Below, in pieces: positions 35,311 to 43,467 of a stretch of DNA of 64,000 nucleotides (positions are counted from its first letter, which is position 1; each line of letters starts with the position of its first letter). The translations under genes were made by a program, and so were the position numbers. Under the pieces are notes generated by a model. It searched no databases and was not told the DNA's origin. It saw only the letters and a program-made list of their open reading frames with translations. The DNA comes from Planotetraspora kaengkrachanensis (GTDB taxonomy: Bacteria; Actinomycetota; Actinomycetes; Streptosporangiales; Streptosporangiaceae), in assembly GCF_016862895.1 (NCBI RefSeq), contig NZ_BONV01000014.1, positions 1-64,000 of the forward strand. Reading direction: 5' to 3'.

Positions 35311-35925
35311 CTATTCAGCGTTCTCCGCGCCCGCCGAGCCGGGCGTCGCCTCGATGACCGAGGTGAGGTTCGCGCCGATCGGGTACGGCCGCTCGACGGG
35401 AAGCAGGCCGGCCGGGTCGCCGCCGTCCCTCACCACGGCGTGTGCGGCTCGGACCAGGCCGGTGACGTCGGTGATCGCCAGGGTCCACTTGTCCAGGTAA
35501 CGGTCGACGGCCTCGCCGGACAGGCCGATCTGGACGGACCGGTACGGCAGCGCGTTGTGGTGCGGGTCGCGTTCGGGATCCCACTGGATCCGGACCGGAG
35601 ACCGCCGCAGCCGTGCGGCCCACTCCTCCCGGTCGGCGCCGTGACCCGGATGGCTCGGGCACGAACGGGTGAGCGCCCACTCGAACCCCTCACGGGTGAT
35701 GTCGATCGCCAGGACGCGTGTCTGCCCGGCCTTGGTGGCCCAGCCGCAGCGGTACATCATCCAGAGAAAGGACGGCTTGATCCAGGTCATCCGCTCTCGT
35801 TTGAACGGCGGGACGAACCGCCCGGCGGCGACGGCGGGTTCCGCGACGGCCGGGTCGTAGGCCTGGTAAACGGTGATCGACTCCTCGGTGTACGCGGCGC
35901 GAATCTGCCGGTAGGGGACGTTCAT
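35311..35925 (-). CDS. DUF4291 protein
   Basis: 204 residues with the family's near-invariant core: RQIRAAYTEESITVYQAY, AAGRFVPPFKRERMTWIKPS and FLWMMYRCGWATKAGQ. The family is widespread and has no assigned function. It is upstream of the MBL-fold gene on the same strand. Confidence 0.9.
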   Translation of the reverse strand: MNVPYRQIRAAYTEESITVYQAYDPAVAEPAVAAGRFVPPFKRERMTWIKPSFLWMMYRCGWATKAGQTRVLAIDITREGFEWALTRSCPSHPGHGADREEWAARLRRSPVRIQWDPERDPHHNALPYRSVQIGLSGEAVDRYLDKWTLAITDVTGLVRAAHAVVRDGGDPAGLLPVERPYPIGANLTSVIEATPGSAGAENAE

Positions 35926-36061
35926 GACGGCAACGGTGCCGAATCCGGTGATCGCCGGGCAACATATTTAGCGCCCTCGCACCGGTGTTGAGACCTGTGA
36001 TGCGGCTCCGTACGATCACCATCGCTCTCGTACTTTTCCCGCATATGCCTCGGAGGACGAC

Positions 36062-37471
36062 ATGGCGGCGCTGCCAGGTGGCATGACCCGGAGGCGTGCG
36101 GTGTGGCTGCTGCTGTCGCGTCGTCCCCGGCTGATCGTGCCCCGACGCGCCCGGCCGCTCCTGACTCCTCTGGCGGTGGCCGCCGCCGCGGTGGCCGTCG
36201 TCCTCGCCGTGTTCGTGCTCGTGGACATCCCCCTGAACGTGTTCGTCCTCGGCGCGGTCGCCCTGATCGCGGCGGGAGCCAGTGTGATCGGTGGTGCGGG
36301 TGCCCGGCAGGGGGAATCCGATGTGCATCTTCTCCGCCGTGACACTCATGCCGACCTGTACGCACTGGTCGCCGACGTCGCCCGTGAACTGCGGCTTCAG
36401 CCTCCCCGCCGGGTGATGGCCTGGGCGTCCCCGGATGCCAGGGCCACCCGCGGCTTCCTGCGGACCGAACTGTGGCTCGGCCTGCCGCTGCTGGCGGTAC
36501 TCGACGAGGAGGAACTGCGAGCCGTCGTCGCCCACGAGCTCGTGCTGGAGAGGCTGAGCCGTCCCTGGCCGACCGGCGGCCTGTTGACCCTGTACTGGAC
36601 AGAGGTGTCACGCGCGGAGGCCGGAGCCGAGCCGTTGGGGGAGCTCGGCCCTCTCGTCGACTCCCTCATGCTTCAGGCCGATCAGGCAGGCGTGCGTGTG
36701 GCCGGCTCGGAGGCCACGACATCGGCCCTGTCCAAGGGGTTGCTGGTTGCGAACGGGTTCACCTGGTTCATGCTGCGGTATGCCCGTGACCTGGTGACCG
36801 AGCGCTTCTTCCCGTCCGACCTCTATGCGGGCTGGCGATGGAAGCTCCAGCACGACGACCTCGCCGAGCGGATGTGGCCGGGGCTGGTCCGGGCGGACGC
36901 GGGTGATGAACGTCCCGGGGCGTCGATGAGCCGACGCGTCGCCGCACTCGGTGGAGTTCTGACGATTCCCCGGCCCCCCGAGCGGGTGCTTTTCACGGCA
37001 CTCCCCGGCGAAGTGGAGGAACGTTTCACACGTCAGGCCCTGTCCCGGTATCTCCCTAAAAGATATGTGCTGTCCAGGAAGACGCGATACGGCGACGTCC
37101 CGGACGGCGCCTGGGACCGGCATCACGAACGTGAGCGCGACGAGGTTCTGGCGGCCGCCGCGGCACTCCTCGGGAAGGACGTCGCGGATCCGCTCGACGC
37201 TGTGGAGATCGTGGTCGCGGGACGGGCGCCCGAGCTCGAGTGGAACCACGCGTTTTCGTTCTGTGCTCATCCGGGTCGGGAGGTGTGCGTGCTCTTCCCG
37301 TTGATCCACTGCGCGTTGCGTGCCTCAGGCCACGACTACGGCCACCCGCTGCGGCAGCGTGAGCTGCGTGCGCCGACCGGGGAGGTCGTCGACGTGACCG
37401 GGCTCGCGGTGCGGTTCCTCGACGGAGGTTCGGCGAAGGACGACTTCCGCGCGTTGCTGACGTCGCTCTAG
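36062..37471 (+). CDS. M48-like membrane protein with incomplete zinc motif
   Basis: 469 residues. Two membrane helices (about 35-80) are followed by a domain like M48 peptidases: DLYALVADVARELRL, then VVAHELVLERL at His158. The usual HExxH is HELVL here, so the second zinc His (position 162) is Leu and proteolysis is doubtful. The remaining about 280 residues are unfamiliar. ATG at 36062 after GGAGGAC. Its TAG stop shares CTAG with the convergent TetR gene. Confidence 0.65.
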   Translation: MAALPGGMTRRRAVWLLLSRRPRLIVPRRARPLLTPLAVAAAAVAVVLAVFVLVDIPLNVFVLGAVALIAAGASVIGGAGARQGESDVHLLRRDTHADLYALVADVARELRLQPPRRVMAWASPDARATRGFLRTELWLGLPLLAVLDEEELRAVVAHELVLERLSRPWPTGGLLTLYWTEVSRAEAGAEPLGELGPLVDSLMLQADQAGVRVAGSEATTSALSKGLLVANGFTWFMLRYARDLVTERFFPSDLYAGWRWKLQHDDLAERMWPGLVRADAGDERPGASMSRRVAALGGVLTIPRPPERVLFTALPGEVEERFTRQALSRYLPKRYVLSRKTRYGDVPDGAWDRHHERERDEVLAAAAALLGKDVADPLDAVEIVVAGRAPELEWNHAFSFCAHPGREVCVLFPLIHCALRASGHDYGHPLRQRELRAPTGEVVDVTGLAVRFLDGGSAKDDFRALLTSL

Positions 37472-38040
37472 AGGTTCGGCGCACCGGCGCGCAGGCCGTC
37501 GACGACCAGATCGAGCAGCCGTGCGGCCCGCGCCTCGCCCTCCTCGCCGGGGCTGATCCGCCACAGGAAACCCAGCATCAGCAGCACGTCGTCCGGGTCG
37601 ACGCCCGGCCGGATGTCGCCGGCGTCCTCGCAGGCGCGCAGCAGGAGCGTGACCGCGCCGATGATCGGGCCGTAGGTCTCGCCCGCCAGGCCGTCGTCGG
37701 TGAGGGCGTGCAGCACGTCCGCCAGCCCGTGCTTGATCCGCCCGTAGTAGGCGAGCCGGTCGCACCACAGCCGCAGCGCCTCCAGCGGAGGATGGTCCTC
37801 CAGCAGCTCCGGCGCGTACGCGGCGAGCCGCTCCACCTCATGGCGGTAGACGGCGAGGATCAGGGCCTCGCGCGTGGGGAAGTGCCGGTAGAGGGTTCCC
37901 GGGCCGACACCGGCCATCTTGGCGATCGAGTTCAGCGAAACGTCGCCCGAGGCCGTGAACGCCTTCTGCGCGACCTCGATGATGCGGGCGCGGTTCTGCC
38001 GCGCATCCGCCCGCACGGGCTCGTTCCGCGCCTCGGCCAT
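37468..38040 (-). CDS. TetR-family regulator
   Basis: 190 residues: N-terminal TetR helix-turn-helix (ARIIEVAQKAFTASGDVSLNSIAKMAGVGPGTLYRHFPTREAL) and a C-terminal helical ligand domain. It faces two palindromic sites and the remnant epimerase gene, so it probably represses itself and the divergent unit that includes the SDR at 38842. Confidence 0.9.
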   Translation of the reverse strand: MAEARNEPVRADARQNRARIIEVAQKAFTASGDVSLNSIAKMAGVGPGTLYRHFPTREALILAVYRHEVERLAAYAPELLEDHPPLEALRLWCDRLAYYGRIKHGLADVLHALTDDGLAGETYGPIIGAVTLLLRACEDAGDIRPGVDPDDVLLMLGFLWRISPGEEGEARAARLLDLVVDGLRAGAPNL

Positions 38041-38077
38041 GTTGTCCGTCCGCCCTCTCGCCAGTCGTCTCCGCTTG

Positions 38078-38101
38078 CGTACCGGAGAGCTCTCCGGTAC
38101 G
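38078..38101. promoter_or_regulatory. perfect 24-bp palindrome (TetR operator 1)
   Basis: CGTACCGGAGAG followed immediately by its exact inverse. It lies 38 bp before the tetR start. Outer CTTGCG/CGCAAG extends the symmetry with a 2-base offset. Strong candidate for the TetR dimer-pair site. Confidence 0.75.
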
Positions 38102-38113
38102 TTCGCAAGTGTT

Positions 38114-38129
38114 CCGGAGACCTCTCCGG
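38114..38129. promoter_or_regulatory. 16-bp inverted repeat (TetR operator 2)
   Basis: CCGGAGA, two bases, TCTCCGG: the same half-sites as operator 1, centred 32 bp away, toward the epimerase side. The pair suggests cooperative control of both divergent promoters. Confidence 0.7.
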
Positions 38130-38181
38130 TCAAGTACAGCACATCGCGGCGGCGGCGGGGCGATCGAGAGGAGACGAGACC

Positions 38182-38759
38182 ATGGCGGAGACCGTTCTGG
38201 TGACCGGAGGCACGGGATTCGTCGCGGGCCGGTGCATCGTCGAGCTCCTGCGACGGGGCTATGCGGTGCGCACCACGCTGCGCACCAGGGCCCGCGAGGA
38301 CGAGGTGCGCGACGCCCTCTCCACGGCGGCGGACCCCGAGGGGCGCCTGAGCTTCGCCGTCGCGGACCTGACGTCGGACACCGGCTGGGCGGAGGCGGTC
38401 GCGGGCTGCGAATACGTCCTGCACGTCGCGTCGCCACTGGGAGGGGTCGCGACCAGGGACCCGCGGGCCAGCGGTTCATCGCGGCCGGCGAGTTCCTCTG
38501 GGCGTCCCAGATCGCCCAAGAACTGCGTGCGCGGCTGGGAGAGGCCGCCGGCAAGGTGCCCAGGAGGGCGTTGCCCGATGTCGCCGTCCGACTGATGGCG
38601 CGTTTCGACCCCGGTGTCCGCGCGCTCACGCCGTATCTCGGCCGCAGGCACCTCCACACCGCGCGCAAGGCCGAGCGCGTGCTGGGCTGGCGGGCGCGGC
38701 CCGCCGCCGAGACCGTCGTCGACTGCGCGAGGAGTCTGGCGGCCCTGCAGGTGGTGTGA
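38182..38759 (+). pseudogene. NAD-dependent epimerase/reductase with internal deletion
   Basis: The 5' part encodes a normal start (AETVLVTGGTGFVAGRCIVE...LHVASPLGG) of a dihydroflavonol-reductase-like epimerase. At about 38455-38475 the frame changes to one encoding its C-terminus (GQRFIAAGEFLWASQIAQEL...). Roughly 150 central residues, including the catalytic YxxxK, are missing. The ATG at 38182 still has GAGGAG, so the deletion may be recent. Confidence 0.75.
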
Positions 38760-38841
38760 CGGGGTTTCCTCCCGTTCCACCTCTCGCCCAAAGGCGGACC
38801 CACGCGGCCGTCGCCGGCCGCGCACAAACTATGGAGAGACC

Positions 38842-39858
38842 ATGAGCACCCTTCAGGCACCTATCACCGACACCCCGTTCGACGCGTCCTCCACCGCGGA
38901 GGACGTCATCGAGGGCGTCGACCTGACCGGCAAGGTCGCGATCGTCACCGGCGGTCACTCCGGCATCGGCCTGGAGACCACACGGGTGCTGCGGCAGGCC
39001 GGAGCGCAGGTCGTCGTCCCGGTGCGCCACCCCGAGAAGGCCGCACGCGCGCTGGCGGGAATCGACGGCGTCGAGATCGCGAAGCTGGATCTGATCGATC
39101 CCGCCTCGGTCGACGCCTTCGCCGGGGGATTCCTCGCCTCCGGCCGTCCGCTGCACATCCTCGTCGGCAGCGCGGGGATCATGGCGGTTCCGCTCGCCCG
39201 TGACGCGCGCGGTCAGGAGTCGCAGTTCGCCACCAACCACCTGGGCCACCACCAGCTCGCGGTGCGGCTGTGGCCCGCCCTCCTCAGGGCCACAGGAGCG
39301 CGGGTGGTGTCGGTCTCGGCCGCCGCGCACCGGCTGTCCCCTGTCGTCTTCGACGACCCCGCGTTCGAGCGCCGGGAGTACCACCCGATGCTCGGCTACG
39401 GCCAGTCGAAGACCGCCAACATCCTGTTCGCCCGCGAGCTCGACCGGCGCGGCGCCGACCACGGAGTGCGCGCCTTCTCCGTCCACCCGGGCGCCATCAT
39501 CGGGACCAACCTCAGCCGCTACGCCACGCCGGAGACCCTGCGCTCGATGGGGCTCGTCGACGAGGAGGGCAACCCCGTCATCGACCCGTTCGCAGGAAAG
39601 AAGAACGTACGGCAGGGCGCCTCGACGAGTGTGTGGTGCGCGGTGAGCCCGCGACTCGACGGCATGGGCGGCGTCTACTGCCTGGACAACGACATCGCCG
39701 CGGTCGCGGAGCCGGATCCCGGAACGCTGGACCCCTTCAGGCACCATTCCTCGGAGGTCCCCCCGCCCGCCGGCCTCGCACCGCACGCCGCAGACCCGGA
39801 GGCCGCCGTCCGGCTGTGGGACCTGAGCACGGAACTGACCGGCGCACGGCTGCCATAG
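38842..39858 (+). CDS. short-chain dehydrogenase/reductase (retinol-dehydrogenase-like)
   Basis: 338 residues. TGGHSGIGLETTR binds the cofactor, GSAGIMAVP replaces the usual NNAG, a Ser lies in SVSAAAH, and YGQSKTANILFA carries the catalytic Tyr/Lys. A C-terminal extension (VYCLDNDIAAVAEPDP) is typical of the long subgroup. Downstream of the epimerase remnant and probably under the same TetR control. Confidence 0.87.
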   Translation: MSTLQAPITDTPFDASSTAEDVIEGVDLTGKVAIVTGGHSGIGLETTRVLRQAGAQVVVPVRHPEKAARALAGIDGVEIAKLDLIDPASVDAFAGGFLASGRPLHILVGSAGIMAVPLARDARGQESQFATNHLGHHQLAVRLWPALLRATGARVVSVSAAAHRLSPVVFDDPAFERREYHPMLGYGQSKTANILFARELDRRGADHGVRAFSVHPGAIIGTNLSRYATPETLRSMGLVDEEGNPVIDPFAGKKNVRQGASTSVWCAVSPRLDGMGGVYCLDNDIAAVAEPDPGTLDPFRHHSSEVPPPAGLAPHAADPEAAVRLWDLSTELTGARLP

Positions 39859-40137
39859 GCGCCGCCGTCGCCGGGCGGCGCGCAGCTGGAACGGTCCGCT
39901 TTCCGCAAGCGGCGCAAGTTATTGCCGCGTTTCTGACGCCATATTTCATGGATATTTCCGAGTATTGCAAGCTGGTATCGACCCCTGTCAAGATGCACGC
40001 AAAGCGGTTGTTCTCGCTCCGGGGGTACGGCGAGCGCCGCCGCGTGCCGACCCGCCGACCCGAGCCCCCGGAGCGTCCCCGGGCGGCCTGCGGAGGAGGT
40101 GAGGCATGGACCGCCGTTCTGGACGAAAGGAAAGCAC
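39859..40137. promoter_or_regulatory. AT-rich intergenic region before the secreted hydrolase
   Basis: 279 bp. Bases 39900-39975 are unusually AT-rich for this DNA, suggesting a promoter or regulator site for the hydrolase gene. GCAA and TTGC flank GTTA near 39916, a weak inverted repeat. No small gene is evident. Confidence 0.35.
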
Positions 40138-42534
40138 GTGGCAGTCTCCCGCCGGACGTTCATCACCTCGGTGGTGCCGGGATCCGCTATCGCCGCCGTG
40201 TCGGGCACCGAACTGATCTCCGCGATGACCAGCGCGGCGAACGCCGCGAGCCCCGTCGGTGACGTGGTCGGGAAGATCACCGTCGGCTACCAGGGCTGGT
40301 TCGCCTGCCCGGGTGACGGCGCCCCCATCAACACCTGGTGGCACTGGAGCCAGAACGGGTCCCAGCCGCCCTCGCGCAACAACACCACCATCGTCGCGTG
40401 GCCCGACATGCGGGAGTTCACGCGGTCCTACCCGACCGCCTACGGCAACCTCGGCGACGGCCGGCCCGCGGCGCTGTTCTCGTCGTACGACCAGCAGACC
40501 GTCGACACGCACTTCAGGTGGATGCGGGAGAACGACTGCGACACGGCCGCACTCCAGCGTTTCAACCCGAACGGCGGTGAGGGCGCGACCCGTGACGCGA
40601 TGGCCGTCAAGGTGCGCGCGGCGGCCGAGGCGTACGGCCGCAAGTTCTACATCATGTACGACGTCTCGGGCTGGACGAACTTCCAGCCCGAGATCAAGGC
40701 CGACTGGACGAACAAGATGGCGGCCATGGCGGCCTCCTCCGCGTACGCCAGGCAGAACGGCAAGCCCGTCGTCGGCATCTGGGGGTTCGGGTTCAACGAG
40801 GCCAAGCACCCGTCGGACGCGGCGGCCTGCCTCGACGTGGTCAACTGGTTCAAGAGCCAGGGCTGCTACGTGATGGGCGGCGTGCCGACGTACTGGCGAG
40901 CCGGGATCAACGACTGCCGGCCCGGTTTCATCGAGGTGTTCAACGCCTACAACATGCTCTCTCCGTGGATGGTGGGACGGATCAGCACGGCGGCGGACTC
41001 CGACAGGTTCTACAACGACCTCAACGTGCCCGACCAGGCGTACTGCAACGCCCGCGGCATCGACTACCAGCCCTGTGTGATGCCGGGAGAGGTGACGGCG
41101 CGGCATCGCGCGCACGGCGACTTCATGTGGCGCCAGTTCTACAACATGGTCAGGGTGGGCGCCCAGGGCATCTACATCTCGATGTTCGACGAGTTCAACG
41201 AGGGCAACCAGATCGCCAAGACGGCGGAGAACCAGTCGATGATCCCGGTCGACTCCGGTTTCCTCGGCCTCGACGAGGACGGCACGGTCTGCTCGTCGGA
41301 CTACTACCTGAGGCTCACCGCCGACGGCGGCCGCATGCTGAAGGGCCAGATCGCGCTCACCCCCGTCCGGCCCACGCCCCCGGTGGTCGGAGGCGGTGGC
41401 GGCGACACCAACCTGGCCCGCGGCAGGGCGACGTCGGAGAGCGGCCACAACCAGAACTTCGGCTCGGGGAACGTGGTCGACGGCGACGCGAACAGTTACT
41501 GGGAGGGCCCGAACAACGCGTTCCCGCAGTGGGTGAAGGTCGACCTGGGTGCGGCGGCGTCGGTCGGGCGGGTGGTGCTGAAGCTGCCGCCGCAGTCGGC
41601 GTGGCAGACGCGGACGCAGACGTTGTCCGTCCAGGGCGGCACGAACGGGTCGTCGTTCTCCACGATCGCCGGGCCGGCCGGGTACACGTTCAACCCGGCG
41701 ACGGGCAACGCCGTGACGATCACGTTCACCCAGACTTCTGTGCGGTACGTCCGCGTCAACATCACCGCCAACACCGGCTGGCAGGCCGCGCAGCTGTCCG
41801 AACTCGAGGTGTACGGCACGGCCGGAGGGAACACCGACACGCAGGCGCCCACCGCACCCGGCAACCTCACGGTGACGGGCAAGACGGTCACCAGCGTCTC
41901 GCTGTCGTGGTCGGCCTCGTCGGACGACAAGGGCGTGACCGGCTACCAGGTGCGTGGAGGCGGCGCGGTCGTGGCCGCGGTGACCGGCACCTCCGCGACC
42001 GTCACGGGACTGACGGCGGCCACGGCCTACAGCTTCACCGTGACCGCGCAGGACGCCGCGGGCAACACCTCGCCCGCCTCCAACACCGTCAACGTGACCA
42101 CGGACGCGCAGGCGAACACCAACCTGGCCCGCGGCAAGGCGACCTCGGAGAGCAGCCACACGCAGAACTACGGCTCGGCCAACGTCGTCGACGGCGACGC
42201 GAACAGTTACTGGGAGAGCGCCAACAACGCGTTCCCGCAGTGGGTGCAGGTCGACCTGGGTGCGGCGGCGTCGGTCGGGCGGGTCGTGCTGAAGCTGCCG
42301 CCGCAGTCGGCGTGGCAGACGCGGACGCAGACGTTGTCCGTCCAGGGCAGCACGAACGGCTCGTCGTTCTCCACGATCGCGGGGTCCGCGGGCTACACGT
42401 TCAACCCCGCGACGGGCAACACGGTGACGATCACCTTCGCGCAGACCTCCGCGCGGTACGTCCGGCTGAACGTCACCGGCAACACCGGGTGGGCGGCGGC
42501 GCAGTTCTCGGAGTTCGAGGTGTATCCGGCCTGA
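40138..42534 (+). CDS. Tat-exported GH71/99-like glycoside hydrolase with two discoidin/CBM32-like domains
   Basis: 798 residues from GTG 40138 (GAAAGGAAAG upstream). It starts with a twin-arginine signal (SRRTFITSVV...). The catalytic part (about 40-410) opens VGKITVGYQGWFACPGDG and ends with GIYISMFDEFNEGNQ, as in GH71/GH99-like proteins; endo-mannanase-type activity is possible but not shown. Then discoidin domain 1, a fibronectin III domain (TAPGNLTVTGKTVTSVSLSW) and discoidin domain 2. The two discoidin domains are almost identical at the DNA level. Confidence 0.82.
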   Translation: MAVSRRTFITSVVPGSAIAAVSGTELISAMTSAANAASPVGDVVGKITVGYQGWFACPGDGAPINTWWHWSQNGSQPPSRNNTTIVAWPDMREFTRSYPTAYGNLGDGRPAALFSSYDQQTVDTHFRWMRENDCDTAALQRFNPNGGEGATRDAMAVKVRAAAEAYGRKFYIMYDVSGWTNFQPEIKADWTNKMAAMAASSAYARQNGKPVVGIWGFGFNEAKHPSDAAACLDVVNWFKSQGCYVMGGVPTYWRAGINDCRPGFIEVFNAYNMLSPWMVGRISTAADSDRFYNDLNVPDQAYCNARGIDYQPCVMPGEVTARHRAHGDFMWRQFYNMVRVGAQGIYISMFDEFNEGNQIAKTAENQSMIPVDSGFLGLDEDGTVCSSDYYLRLTADGGRMLKGQIALTPVRPTPPVVGGGGGDTNLARGRATSESGHNQNFGSGNVVDGDANSYWEGPNNAFPQWVKVDLGAAASVGRVVLKLPPQSAWQTRTQTLSVQGGTNGSSFSTIAGPAGYTFNPATGNAVTITFTQTSVRYVRVNITANTGWQAAQLSELEVYGTAGGNTDTQAPTAPGNLTVTGKTVTSVSLSWSASSDDKGVTGYQVRGGGAVVAAVTGTSATVTGLTAATAYSFTVTAQDAAGNTSPASNTVNVTTDAQANTNLARGKATSESSHTQNYGSANVVDGDANSYWESANNAFPQWVQVDLGAAASVGRVVLKLPPQSAWQTRTQTLSVQGSTNGSSFSTIAGSAGYTFNPATGNTVTITFAQTSARYVRLNVTGNTGWAAAQFSEFEVYPA
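41410..41813 (+). repeat. intragenic 404-bp repeat, copy 1 (discoidin domain)
   Basis: Aligns without gaps to 42121-42524 at a constant offset of 711 bp; a stretch of about 100 bases around 41545-41635 differs by a single base. The near-identity including silent sites indicates recent duplication or gene conversion. Confidence 0.85.
42121..42524 (+). repeat. intragenic 404-bp repeat, copy 2 (discoidin domain)
   Basis: Second copy, at the C-terminal end of the hydrolase gene. Differences from copy 1 are concentrated at the edges, as expected if the centre is being homogenised. Confidence 0.85.
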
Positions 42535-42541
42535 TCTCCCC

Positions 42542-42575
42542 GGCCCCGGCCGTTCCGCAGCGGACGGCCGGGGCC
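42542..42575 (+). terminator. strong terminator after the hydrolase gene
   Basis: GGCCCCGGCCG at 42542-42552 pairs with CGGCCGGGGCC at 42565-42575; the stem continues with TCCGC/GCGGA past a one-base bulge. It begins 7 bp after the stop. Confidence 0.8.
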
Positions 42576-42711
42576 TGCCCCTACAGCCGAGGCCACGATT
42601 CGGTCTTTTCCCTCGACGTGGCAACGGTTCTCATGATCGAATCTCCTCGGTCCGCTTTCTGGACCCCTCGCACGCGAAACGGCCCATCCCCCCCGCGACC
42701 GGGAGATCGTC

Positions 42712-43467
42712 ATGACCGCAGCGCTCGAGATAGCCGGCCTGTTCAAGGCCTTCGGAGAGAAGGTGGCGGTCGATCACGTCGACCTGACCGTCCCCCAGGG
42801 CTCCTTCTACGGGCTGGTCGGCCAGAACGGAGCCGGCAAGACCACCACTTTGGCCATGGCCGTCGGACTGCTCAGGCCCGACAGCGGCGGGGCCCGGATC
42901 TTCGGGGCCGACGTGTGGTCCGATCCGGACACGGCCAAGGCGCTCGTGGGTGTGCTCCCCGACGGTCTGGCCATGCCGGAGCGCCTGACGGGACGCGAGG
43001 TCCTGACCTATCTGGGCCTGCTGCGCGGCCTGTCCAAGGATGTGGTGGCGGAGCGGGCGGGCGAGCTGCTGGAGGTCCTCGAGCTCGACTCGGCGGAGAA
43101 CACCCTGGTGATCGAATACTCCACCGGGATGCGCAAGAAGATCGGGCTGGCGACCGCGCTGCTGCACGCGCCGCGGCTGCTGGTGCTGGACGAGCCCTTC
43201 GAGGCCGTCGACCCCGTCTCCGCGACGACGATCAAGGGGATCCTCCGCGGTTTCGTCGCCGGCGGGGGATCGGTCGTGTTGTCCAGCCACGTCATGGCGC
43301 TCGTCGAACAGCTCTGCGACCACGTCGGGGTCATCGACGAGGGGCGGGTCGCCGCCGCCGGCACGCTGGAGGAGGTCCGGGGTTCCGGCTCGCTCGAGGA
43401 CGCCTTCGTCGAGCTCGTCGGCGCGTCCGGCGCGGGGGCGAAGGAGCTGACATGGCTGTCGCGCTGA
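42712..43467 (+). CDS. ABC-2 type transporter ATPase
   Basis: 251 residues: Walker A GQNGAGKTTT, signature YSTGMRKKIGLATAL (an STGM variant usual in ABC-2 exporters), Walker B LLVLDEPFE, and switch SSHVM. It energises the membrane protein encoded next, whose start lies 16 bp inside this gene. Substrate unknown. Confidence 0.92.
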   Translation: MTAALEIAGLFKAFGEKVAVDHVDLTVPQGSFYGLVGQNGAGKTTTLAMAVGLLRPDSGGARIFGADVWSDPDTAKALVGVLPDGLAMPERLTGREVLTYLGLLRGLSKDVVAERAGELLEVLELDSAENTLVIEYSTGMRKKIGLATALLHAPRLLVLDEPFEAVDPVSATTIKGILRGFVAGGGSVVLSSHVMALVEQLCDHVGVIDEGRVAAAGTLEEVRGSGSLEDAFVELVGASGAGAKELTWLSR

